NCBI RefSeq assembly: GCF_900106535.1
Contig: NZ_FNOH01000003.1
Span: forward strand, 744,001 to 808,000
Reading direction: 5' to 3'
DNA from: Myxococcus xanthus
GTDB taxonomy: Bacteria > Myxococcota > Myxococcia > Myxococcales > Myxococcaceae
DNA: 64,000 bases
Of this stretch, positions 47,966-57,175 are shown one piece after another (the first letter of the stretch is position 1; each line of letters starts with the position of its first letter). Position numbers and translations under genes: made by a program. The notes beneath the pieces are model-generated. The model was not told where the DNA came from, did no database searches, and was given only the letters and a program-made list of their open reading frames with translations.

Positions 47966-48892
47966 ATGAGCCGGGACGACTTGAACGCGGAGCAGCTTCC
48001 TCCTTCGATGGAGACACTCATCGTCGCACCCTCACGCGACCTGGGCGACGGGTTCGAGGTGCGGCGCGCGCTGCCCTCGGCCCGCCGCCGGATGGTGGGA
48101 CCCTTCATCTTTCTGGACCAGATGGGCCCCGCCGGCTTCCAACCCGGCCACGGCCTGGATGTGCGGCCCCATCCGCACATCGGGCTGGCCACCGTCACCT
48201 ACCTCTTCGACGGAGAAGTCATGCACCGGGACAGCCTGGGCACCGTGCAGCCCATCCGCCCCGGCGCGGTGAACTGGATGACGGCGGGCAACGGCATCGT
48301 CCACTCGGAGCGCACCGGCCCCGGCCCACGCGCCGCGGGCAGCAAGCTCTTTGGCATGCAGGCGTGGGTGGCGCTGCCCAAGCGCCACGAGGAGACGGCC
48401 CCAGCGTTCGTCCACCACCCCGAGGACCAGATGCCCTGCCACGAGGGCGAGGGCGCGCGGATGCGCGTCATCACCGGCACCGTGCACGGTCAGCGCTCGC
48501 CGGTGCAGACGCTGTCGGACATGTTCTACGCGGACGTGGCGCTGGAGGCCGGCGCGCGCTTCGTGGTTCCGGCCGAGCACGAGGAGCGGGCGATGTACCT
48601 CGTCCAGGGCACCGTGGAGGTGGACGGCATGGCCTTCGAGCCGGGAGAGCTGCTCGTCTTCCGGCCCGGCGGCGCCGTCACCCTCCACGCCACCGCGGCG
48701 GCGCGGCTGCTGGTGCTCGGCGGGGAGCCCATGGACGGGCCGCGCTACATCTTCTGGAACTTCGTCTCCAGTTCGAAGGAGCGGCTGGAGCAGGCGAAGG
48801 AGGACTGGAAGGCCGGCCGCTTCGCCGCCGTCCCGGATGAGACGGAGTTCATCCCCCTGCCCGAGGCCCCCCTCCCAGTGCGCTACCCGTAG
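47966..48892 (+). CDS. Pirin-family protein (YhaK/PirA type)
   Basis: A 308-residue pirin with metal-binding cupin motifs [24 protein letters not shown] and [15 protein letters not shown], and the C-terminal cupin [23 protein letters not shown]. It is longer than the first pirin and of a different subfamily, so the pair is not a recent duplication. It lies 31 bases downstream of the first pirin and ends 30 bases before a strong terminator. Likely regulated by the LysR protein. Confidence 0.93.
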   Translation: MSRDDLNAEQLPPSMETLIVAPSRDLGDGFEVRRALPSARRRMVGPFIFLDQMGPAGFQPGHGLDVRPHPHIGLATVTYLFDGEVMHRDSLGTVQPIRPGAVNWMTAGNGIVHSERTGPGPRAAGSKLFGMQAWVALPKRHEETAPAFVHHPEDQMPCHEGEGARMRVITGTVHGQRSPVQTLSDMFYADVALEAGARFVVPAEHEERAMYLVQGTVEVDGMAFEPGELLVFRPGGAVTLHATAAARLLVLGGEPMDGPRYIFWNFVSSSKERLEQAKEDWKAGRFAAVPDETEFIPLPEAPLPVRYP

Positions 48893-48922
48893 GCGCGCGG
48901 ACTCCCAGGAGCCCGCAAAGCA

Positions 48923-48963
48923 GAAGGCCCTTCCCACGCTGCTGGGAAGGGCCTTCTTCATTT
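48923..48963. terminator. Bidirectional intrinsic terminator between pirin and ftsH genes
   Basis: A perfect 14-bp stem (GAAGGCCCTTCCCA / TGGGAAGGGCCTTC) with a six-base loop, followed by TTCATTT on the plus strand and by CTGCTTTGC on the minus strand. It can serve the convergent pirin and ftsH transcripts. Confidence 0.85.
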
Positions 48964-48991
48964 CAGCTCAATCGCTGGAAGGGCGTGAAGC

Positions 48992-50908
<1,917 letters not shown>

Positions 50909-51014
50909 GTGTCAGCTGCCCTTTCGGAACTCGGCGGGATGAGGGCCGCGCTGGGAAGAACCCCAGCTTTTTCCATCACTTGGCCGACACCAGGCGAGCT
51001 ACCCAGCGACGGAC

Positions 51015-51042
51015 CGTATCAGCAACAGCAAAAAGCCCTCAA
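51015..51042 (-). promoter_or_regulatory. Candidate promoter of ftsH
   Basis: On the minus strand TTGAGG (51037-51042), a 16-base spacer and GATACG (51015-51020) resemble a sigma-70 promoter about 110 bases before ftsH. A GCTGGG/CCCAGC hairpin lies in the leader at 50950-50967. This could give ftsH its own transcript separate from tilS. Confidence 0.35.
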
Positions 51043-51088
51043 CTATTTAGGGGGCCGCGCCCATCCCCCGAACTGCGACTCTGCCACT

Positions 51089-52444
51089 CTATAACGCCGC
51101 GGTCCGCTGAATGCTCGAACCGGGAGGGACCGCCCAGAGGTACTCCCTGGCGGCCGCACGCGGAGCCACCGGAGACCAGAGGCCGGGGAGCCACAACACC
51201 TGCCCCTCGGCATCCGCCACCACCGGCCGCGTGGCCCGTGCTTCCGCGGGCACTCGAAGATCAACCAACACATCTTGAAGCTTGCGTTGTCCCCCAGCAG
51301 TGCACACCCGATCGCCGGGGCGGCGTGTCCGCACGGTCAGCGGCCAGCGCGTCCCGTCCCCGAGCGCCAGCCCGAGCACGCCCGCTGGTGGAGGTGCGAA
51401 CTCGACGGAAAAATTCCAGCCCGTCCCCGCGAGCGCGCCCCGCGAACCCGCGTGCTCCAGCCGGAGTTCCGCCGGTGGGGTGGACGGCACCTGCCGCACG
51501 CAGCGCACCCGTCCGCTGGTCGCGCGCAGCACGTAGCCCCGCCCCAGCGTGGCCGTGCCGCCCTGGGCCACCGCGCGCTGCACGCGGGCCAGCGTGGCCT
51601 CATCCACCGCGGCCTCCGTGCCGGCCACCAGCCGGGCGAGCACCCGCCGGCGCAGCGCGGGCTCCAGCGCGCGCACGCCCACCGCATCCAGGGCGCCATC
51701 CTCCAGGCGCAGCCGGTCGAAGGCCGCGTCCGCCATGGACGCCAGCAGCGACTCGTCCTCCGCGACCACCCGCGCGAAGGCGGCCAGGTGCCCCTCCACC
51801 GCGAAGCCAGCGGCGCGCGACAGGGCGGGTAGCACTCCAAGGCGAACGCGCGTCCGGAAGTGGACAGGGTCGGTGTTCATCGGGTCTGTCACATAGGCGA
51901 CACCCTGCTCCGCCAGGAAGGCCACCACCTCCTCCCGCGTGCACGACAGCAGGGGGCGCACCAGTCCGGGGCGCGCTTCGTGGATGCCCACCGCGCCGCG
52001 CAGGGCGGTGCCTCGTGCCAGGCGCATGAGCAGCGTCTCCGCCTGGTCCGTGGCGGTGTGCGCGGTGGCCACCACGTCCAGGCCCCGCTCGAGGCGGAGT
52101 GCCTCCAGCGCCGCGTAGCGAGCCTCCCTCGCGCGCGCCTCGATGCCGACCCCTGGATGCAGCCGCAGCGCCTGGACGTGGCAGGGCAGCCCCCGCGCGG
52201 CCGCCAGGACCGACACCTGGCGGGCCTCCTCCGCCGCTTCGGGACGCAGGCCATGGTCCAGCGAGGCCACCTCCACGCGAAGCCGGAGTCGCTCGGCGAC
52301 GAGCACGGTTCCCATCAGGAGGGCCGTGGAGTCCGCGCCGCCGGAAACGGCGAGCAGCACCGAACCTCCCTCGAGTCCCAGCCGGGTGTACGCCTCTTGA
52401 AGCGTCGTCGTCAGCAGCTGCGTGGCGGAATCGTGACGGGGCAT
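51089..52444 (-). CDS. tilS: tRNA(Ile)-lysidine synthase
   Basis: A 451-residue TilS. The N-terminal PP-loop ATP pyrophosphatase domain has LAVSGGADSTALLM (residues about 31-44), the SLDHGLRPEA motif and TAHTATDQAETLLMRLARGT. The C-terminal substrate-binding region ends with RTRRPGDRV and KLQDVLVDLRVP. It makes lysidine at position 34 of the AUA-reading tRNA-Ile and is essential. ftsH follows after 180 bases. A small-RNA promoter diverges from it upstream. Confidence 0.95.
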   Translation of the reverse strand: MPRHDSATQLLTTTLQEAYTRLGLEGGSVLLAVSGGADSTALLMGTVLVAERLRLRVEVASLDHGLRPEAAEEARQVSVLAAARGLPCHVQALRLHPGVGIEARAREARYAALEALRLERGLDVVATAHTATDQAETLLMRLARGTALRGAVGIHEARPGLVRPLLSCTREEVVAFLAEQGVAYVTDPMNTDPVHFRTRVRLGVLPALSRAAGFAVEGHLAAFARVVAEDESLLASMADAAFDRLRLEDGALDAVGVRALEPALRRRVLARLVAGTEAAVDEATLARVQRAVAQGGTATLGRGYVLRATSGRVRCVRQVPSTPPAELRLEHAGSRGALAGTGWNFSVEFAPPPAGVLGLALGDGTRWPLTVRTRRPGDRVCTAGGQRKLQDVLVDLRVPAEARATRPVVADAEGQVLWLPGLWSPVAPRAAAREYLWAVPPGSSIQRTAAL

Positions 52445-52497
52445 CGGACCGCGGTGGAATGGAGTGTCGGGTGAGCGGGTTACAGAGGCACGTGCGG

Positions 52498-52526
52498 TTG
52501 AAGGCAGGGGGGCTGATTCTTATGAT
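52498..52526 (+). promoter_or_regulatory. Sigma-70 promoter of the predicted small RNA
   Basis: TTGAAG (52498-52503), a 17-base spacer and TATGAT (52521-52526) form one of the best vegetative promoter matches in the window. No open reading frame follows; the next signal downstream is an intrinsic terminator at 52692. Confidence 0.65.
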
Positions 52527-52532
52527 CGCCAC

Positions 52533-52736
52533 AACATCGAATCAGCGTTGATGCGGTAGCGGAAATACACGCGGCCGCGAACGCTGTTCTTGAGACGGTC
52601 GAATTTTGAGCTGTTGGACCTAGGGGTCCCCCCCCTCCCCCTCTGGGTCCACGGGCCCGCCTGGAGATTTCTCTAGGCGGTCCCTCTTTCCGAAGCGCCC
52701 CGGACTTCCTCGTGGAGTCCGGGGCGTTTCCTTTTT
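52533..52736 (+). ncRNA. Predicted small RNA, about 200 nt, C-rich loop
   Basis: The interval runs from the expected start of the TTGAAG-N17-TATGAT promoter to a strong intrinsic terminator. It contains no start codon with a ribosome site leading to a plausible protein. The body is structured. GGACC-TAGG-GGTCC (52617-52630) abuts a run of eight C residues and a further five, which could stay single-stranded. Then GGGcCCGCCTgGAG and CTCtAGGCGGtCCC form a long hairpin, and the terminator hairpin closes the RNA. A C-rich unpaired stretch could base-pair with G-rich ribosome sites. It is the main content of the 454-base gap between tilS and the ribbon-helix-helix genes. Confidence 0.6.
52692..52736 (+). 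terminator. Intrinsic terminator of the predicted small RNA
   Basis: Arms GAAGCGCCCCGGACT (52692-52706) and AGTCCGGGGCGTTTC (52716-52730) pair over 15 bp including one wobble, with a nine-base loop, followed by CTTTTT. No protein gene lies upstream on this strand to use it, which supports an RNA gene. Confidence 0.88.
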
Positions 52737-52898
52737 CGCGCATGGTTGCACAGCTTACGTGCAACTGGACGAGCACGGGGACGGACCGTGCGACCTCGGA
52801 ATGAGTCCTTGGAAACCGTTGACCCACTTGGGAGTCTGTCGGATAACGGCCCAGGTGTGTTCAGGTCGTCACCCCGAATCCGCCCCGGAGACCCAAGT

Positions 52899-53102
52899 AT
52901 GGCAGGCACCGACAAGCGCAAGCAGTCGCTGTACTTCCCCGAGGAGATGCTGAAGGAGATCCAGGAAGAGGCGACCCGCCAGGACCGCTCCCTTTCCTGG
53001 GTCGTGCAGCAGGCGTGGAAGATCGCCCGCGAGCGCATCAAGTCGTTCCCCGCCGTGAATGATGTGACTGGCGACGAGCGCCAGGACCCTCGGGAGGAGT
53101 AA
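52899..53102 (+). CDS. Small ribbon-helix-helix-like protein (copy 1)
   Basis: A 67-residue protein: KQSLYFPEEMLKEIQEEATRQDRSLSWVVQQAWKIARE has the strand-helix-helix pattern of Arc/MetJ DNA-binding dimers (SLYFPEEM as the beta strand, RSLSWVVQQAW as the second helix). It belongs to a small family multiplied in myxobacteria (TIGR04563-like, from memory). CGGAGA lies before the ATG at 52899. A paralogue follows six bases downstream. The target DNA is unknown; it may be autoregulatory or act as an antitoxin-like regulator, but no toxin is adjacent. Confidence 0.78.
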   Translation: MAGTDKRKQSLYFPEEMLKEIQEEATRQDRSLSWVVQQAWKIARERIKSFPAVNDVTGDERQDPREE

Positions 53103-53108
53103 CGACGG

Positions 53109-53369
53109 ATGGCTACGACGGACCATCGTAAACAGAGTCTCTATTTCCCCGAGGACATGCTGGAGGAGATCCAGCGTGAGGCGACGAGGCAGGACCGCTC
53201 GCTGTCCTGGATTGTCCAGCAAGCGTGGAAGGTGGCGCGCGGGGACATCCGGAAGATGCCGTCGGTCAACGACGTGCTCAGCCCGCCTCCTCGTCCCGCG
53301 GCCCCCGCGCCCGCCCCCGCCCAGCCGGTGACGGCCGTGGCGGTGGCGCCCTCCGAAGAGCCCAAGTAG
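53109..53369 (+). CDS. Small ribbon-helix-helix-like protein (copy 2)
   Basis: An 86-residue paralogue of the preceding gene. The first 55 residues are nearly the same (KQSLYFPEDMLEEIQREATRQDRSLSWIVQQAWKVARG), followed by a Pro/Ala-rich tail of about 30 residues (PPPRPAAPAPAPAQPV) absent from copy 1. GAGGAG precedes the ATG. The tandem arrangement with near identity in the DNA-contact strand suggests a duplication and possible heterodimers. Confidence 0.78.
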   Translation: MATTDHRKQSLYFPEDMLEEIQREATRQDRSLSWIVQQAWKVARGDIRKMPSVNDVLSPPPRPAAPAPAPAQPVTAVAVAPSEEPK

Positions 53370-53405
53370 TTCCGGAGGGCCGGCTTCACGCCCGGTCCCC
53401 CACCC

Positions 53406-54245
53406 TCACCTGCCCGCGGGCCTCGCGGGCAGGGCGCAGTTCTGGAAGACGACTCGCGACTCCTCGCGCAGCGCCTGCACGGGCGTTGGGTGCTTGGCCT
53501 TCATGTACGCCGAAGCGAGGTTGGCTTCCGTACCGCCCAGCTTCCGAGCCTGCACCGGGTTGCGGTCCGGGTTCTGTCCCGCGTTGCCCAGCGCCGTGCC
53601 ATAGCCGTCTCCTCCCTCCAGGATGTACGCGTTCATGGCCACGCGGTAGCGGATGGACGCGTCTTCGCGCGCGGGCAGCGTCACGGGCACCCCACCCACC
53701 GTCAGTTCGCGCACGCGCGAGCCTTTCGGCTGGCCGCAGTCCACGCGCAGCGAGCTGCCCTCGGACACGTGAAGGAAGGCGCCAGAGGGCGACGCGATGC
53801 TCTGCCCTTCCAGGTACAGCGCGCCCACGGACAGCTCCAGCATGTCCACGAGCTCCTTCTCCGTAAGGTCCACCGTCACGACGAGGTTCTCGAAGAGGAT
53901 GAGCTCGTGGAGCACGCCATCCGTGAGCGGGCCCTGGCGCAGCTCGGTCCGCGTGACGCACAGACCTTCCTGGCGCAGCGAGCCGCCGTTGACGACGCCC
54001 AGCACCGCAGGGCGGGTGGAGTCATCCTCCGCGTGCAGGAGGGCATCCGCGACGAGCTGGCCCAGCGCATTGTTGTCGTGCCGCGTGTAGACCTTGTCGA
54101 GGAGCACATCGTCGGCCAGGTAGCCCACGACGGCGTCGGGGTCCTCCACCAGGGGCTGGCACGAATCGTTGTAGGCGATGCAGCCGCCGTGGAAGGCGCC
54201 CAGCCCGAAGGTGAGCGCGGCGAACAGGGAGCGGGAGCGCGGCAT
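53406..54245 (-). CDS. Lipoprotein with 5'-nucleotidase C-terminal-like domain
   Basis: A 279-residue protein with a lipoprotein signal (MPRSRSLFAALTFGLGAFHGGC, acylated Cys near 22). The mature part matches the C-terminal substrate-binding domain of UshA-type 5'-nucleotidases: NALGQLVADALL, VLGVVNGGSLRQ, LILFENLVVTVDLTEKELVDMLELS and YILEGGDGYGTAL. The metallophosphoesterase domain is absent, so hydrolysis is not expected without a partner. Its ATG overlaps the stop of the TonB receptor gene by one base, so translation is coupled. Probably a surface or periplasmic binding lipoprotein working with the receptor. Confidence 0.82.
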   Translation of the reverse strand: MPRSRSLFAALTFGLGAFHGGCIAYNDSCQPLVEDPDAVVGYLADDVLLDKVYTRHDNNALGQLVADALLHAEDDSTRPAVLGVVNGGSLRQEGLCVTRTELRQGPLTDGVLHELILFENLVVTVDLTEKELVDMLELSVGALYLEGQSIASPSGAFLHVSEGSSLRVDCGQPKGSRVRELTVGGVPVTLPAREDASIRYRVAMNAYILEGGDGYGTALGNAGQNPDRNPVQARKLGGTEANLASAYMKAKHPTPVQALREESRVVFQNCALPARPAGR

Positions 54246-57061
54246 CAGTAGTGGGCCCTCACGGTGAGGAATCCGGACATGCCCTCGCGCGGGAGCAGCC
54301 CGGGGACACGGTCCGGACGGGGCACGTCGTCGCGAAGGTCGTTGTCGAACAGGTTGTGCGCCACCAGGGCCACCTCGAAGTGCTCCAGGATGGGCTCGGT
54401 GCGGAGCTGTGCGGTGATGAGGCTGTAGGACGGAATCTTGTAGCGGCGGATGAGCTCCAGCACGGAGCGGCTGTTGTTGCGCCGCTCCGCGCCCGTGCGC
54501 ACCACCACGTCGAAATTCACATAGGCGCCGATGGGCATCGTCACGCCGGCGTTGAAGCGCGCCTGCGGCGTGTCGGTGAGCAGGCGGGACTGGGCGGGCA
54601 GCTCCAGGTCCTCCGCGCGGGAGATGCTGGCGTTGAGCCACGCATACGCGCGCTTGGAGGCCTCCAGCCGGGCCTCGCCCTCCACGCCGTACACGCGCAC
54701 GCCCAGCTCACGGTTGCGCAGCGGGACGATGTTGCCCGACGTGTCCACGGGGACGATGGGCGAACCGAAGAGGGCCACGTACGCGTTGGCACGCAGCCGC
54801 ACGCGCGCGTCCCCCGCCGACTGGATGAGGTCCGCGCCCAGCTCGAAGGTGTCCACCGTGGCGGGCTGGAGGCGCGGGTTCCCCTCGAAGCGGCCCTGGT
54901 TGTACTCCGTGTCCGGAATGCGCTCGACCAACTCCTGCAGCGTGGGCGCGCGGAAGGCACGCCCGTAGAGGGCCTTGAGCACCAGCGCGTCGGTGGCCGC
55001 GAACACCAGCCCCACGCGCGGATTGAGGGTGGGCACGAAGCGGGTGCCGTTGATGGCGCCGGACGCGTCCACCGTGGGCAACTGGGTGGCGTCCATGCGC
55101 ACGCCGAACGTGAGCGTGAGCGCGTTGACGACGGTCCACTGGTCCTGCGCGAACAGGCCCACATTGAGGCGGCGGGACGCGGCGCCGCTCGTCAGGTCCA
55201 CCAGGCCCTCCGGCCGCGTCAGGCCGTCCGGACGCACCTGGGCGTCCAGGGTGTAGTTCGTCACGTAGTCGTATTCGCCCAGCGACTGCTGCTCCACCAC
55301 CGCGCCCAGGGAGAGGCGGTTGTAGGCGCCCAGGGCCACGTCCGCGTCCACGGAGCCGGTGAGCGAGCGCACGGAGACGCGCGTCTGCTCCTGCATGCCC
55401 TCTTCGAACAGGCGGTTCGCGCCCGTGCCGGCGCTGAAGTCGTGAGGGGTGATCTGGAAGAAGCGGTCGGTGGACTGCTGGTCATACGCGGCCCGCGCGC
55501 GGAGCGTCACGTCGGGTCCAAAGGAGCGCTCCCAGGTCAGGTCCGCGAGGAAGACGTTCCAGCCCAGCTTGGAGTCCTCGCCCACCGTGTCGAAGAGGCC
55601 CACCAGGGCGCTGCGGCGCTCGGTGAGGAAGCGCGCGGAGGCCCCCAGGCGGCCCGCGTCGCCCATGGCGTAGGTGACGCCCGCGCCCGCGTTGAAGAGG
55701 AAGCGCTCGTCTCGGGTGCGCCCCGCGGGGTCCGTCACGTCGCGGAGCCCCTGCGAGCGCGACTCGTCGTCCAGGCCGTCGTTCTCGATGACGGTGGAGT
55801 CACCAGCCTGGCTCCACACGTCGATGTCCGCGAAGACGCGCAGATTCCCAGCGGTGTGCCCCGCGGAGATGTGTCCGTTCCCCGTGACGGCGAGCCGGTC
55901 GTCTTGTCCCGGGTAGCCGCCGACGGACACGGCGGTGCGAACGCCGTCCGACGTGTCCGTGACGATGTTGACCACGCCCAGGAAAGCACCGGCGCCATAG
56001 AGAGCGGAGCCAGGGCCGCGGATGACCTCCACCCGCTCCAGGTTCTCCACCGGCAGGTTCATCAGCGCCTTGCCGTCGAAGAAGCTGTTGAGGCGGTGGC
56101 CGTTGAGAAGGAAGAGCACCTCCGCGTCATTGCGCAGGCCACGAATGGCGGTGCGGTGGAAGCCCTGCACATCCCTGCTGACCGACAGGCCGGGCACCAC
56201 GTCCAGGACGTCCGCCACGGTGCGCGCGCCCAGGGAACGCAACTGCTGCTGACTGAACGAGGCGCCAATGGCGGGCACCGTCCGCACCGCCGCCTCGTGG
56301 CGCGTGGCCAGGGCCAGCGTGTCCTCGGCGCTGTAGAGGGCCAGGTCCTCCTCCAGCTCGGACCGTGGGGCTGCCGGCTCACGCGGCGCGGGCGCGCTGC
56401 CTGCCGCCGCGGAGGCCCGGGACGGCCGTGCCGACGACGAAGCCTCCGTAGGCGCATCCGCGGGCAGGTCCGCCGTGAGCGCGGCCATGGAGTCGTCCTG
56501 CCGCGTCGCCGGGGGCGCATCCTTTCGCGGCGCGGATGCCTGCGCGCGGGAGCGCTCGGGCGGAGGCGTGCGCTCGGGAGGCGGCGCAGGCTCGGGCGGA
56601 GCGGCGCGCGGTGGCGTCCGGCTTGGCGGGGGCCGGCGCTCGGGCGGCGGCGTGGGCCGGACGATGGACGCACTGGCCGGCGTCTCGCCGCCCACGAGCA
56701 CGCGTGCGGGGCGCGAGGCGGACTGGAAGAGCGGCACGCGCTGGCCATCCGCGGTGAGGCCCTCGACGTAGTACTCGATGCCGGGCGGGACGACGTGCTC
56801 CGCGGGAATCAAGGCCCGGTACAGGTCGCCGTACTCCCGCTCCATGGGGCGGCGGGCATAAGGCTCGCCCGGGCCTCGGTAGCGCACGTACAGCTCGAGG
56901 ACGCGGCGGCCTTCCACCAGCGTGCCGTCGAGTTGCAGCGCGACGCGCGGCTCGGCGCGTTCCGGTGGGGAATGCAAGAGCCCCGGCTCCTCGGCACGGC
57001 CGGGCACCGCCATGACGAGGACCAGGCTGAGGAGGGTCGCGCGAGCGTGTGCGGTCTTCAA
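54245..57061 (-). CDS. TonB-dependent outer-membrane receptor with N-terminal extra domain
   Basis: A 938-residue receptor starting at TTG (MKTAHARATLLSLVLVMAVPGRA signal). Residues of about 24-115 form a beta domain (VALQLDGTLVEGRRVLELYVRYRG). A Pro/Ala/Arg-rich linker (about 128-235) precedes the plug (about 265-370: SFSQQQLRSLGARTVADVLDVVPGLSVSRD, RGPGSALYGAGAFLGVVNIVT) and a 22-strand barrel that ends in a C-terminal aromatic (VRAHY). The extra domain and linker before the plug are unusual. The coupled lipoprotein downstream has a nucleotidase-like binding domain; the divergent gene is ChaN-like. The cargo is unknown; nucleotides or heme are options. Confidence 0.88.
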   Translation of the reverse strand: MKTAHARATLLSLVLVMAVPGRAEEPGLLHSPPERAEPRVALQLDGTLVEGRRVLELYVRYRGPGEPYARRPMEREYGDLYRALIPAEHVVPPGIEYYVEGLTADGQRVPLFQSASRPARVLVGGETPASASIVRPTPPPERRPPPSRTPPRAAPPEPAPPPERTPPPERSRAQASAPRKDAPPATRQDDSMAALTADLPADAPTEASSSARPSRASAAAGSAPAPREPAAPRSELEEDLALYSAEDTLALATRHEAAVRTVPAIGASFSQQQLRSLGARTVADVLDVVPGLSVSRDVQGFHRTAIRGLRNDAEVLFLLNGHRLNSFFDGKALMNLPVENLERVEVIRGPGSALYGAGAFLGVVNIVTDTSDGVRTAVSVGGYPGQDDRLAVTGNGHISAGHTAGNLRVFADIDVWSQAGDSTVIENDGLDDESRSQGLRDVTDPAGRTRDERFLFNAGAGVTYAMGDAGRLGASARFLTERRSALVGLFDTVGEDSKLGWNVFLADLTWERSFGPDVTLRARAAYDQQSTDRFFQITPHDFSAGTGANRLFEEGMQEQTRVSVRSLTGSVDADVALGAYNRLSLGAVVEQQSLGEYDYVTNYTLDAQVRPDGLTRPEGLVDLTSGAASRRLNVGLFAQDQWTVVNALTLTFGVRMDATQLPTVDASGAINGTRFVPTLNPRVGLVFAATDALVLKALYGRAFRAPTLQELVERIPDTEYNQGRFEGNPRLQPATVDTFELGADLIQSAGDARVRLRANAYVALFGSPIVPVDTSGNIVPLRNRELGVRVYGVEGEARLEASKRAYAWLNASISRAEDLELPAQSRLLTDTPQARFNAGVTMPIGAYVNFDVVVRTGAERRNNSRSVLELIRRYKIPSYSLITAQLRTEPILEHFEVALVAHNLFDNDLRDDVPRPDRVPGLLPREGMSGFLTVRAHY

Positions 57062-57175
57062 GGCTGAGAGCCATGGTCCATTGGCCTTCCGCCCCAGTCA
57101 AGGAACGCTCCCGACACACGGACGCGCCGTTTTTTTGCCGGGCCTGCGGCGGCGTGCGAGGGATTGCGGCACTCC

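Noticed and set aside
52617-52645. Assigning the C-run RNA directly as Pxr
   Set aside because: The C-run is suggestive, but I cannot recall the Pxr sequence, and the flanking genes (tilS, ribbon-helix-helix) are not the neighbours I associate with it.
53406-54641. A longer 411-codon version of the nucleotidase-like lipoprotein
   Set aside because: The extra 132 codons overlap the TonB receptor gene in another frame and would bury the lipoprotein signal. The ATG at 54245 is the real start.
54251-57067. A 938-codon open frame on the plus strand, opposite the TonB receptor gene
   Set aside because: It mirrors the receptor frame almost exactly. Its translation is His/Arg/Gly-rich with no domain, whereas the minus strand has clear signal, plug and barrel motifs. 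It is a GC-bias shadow.
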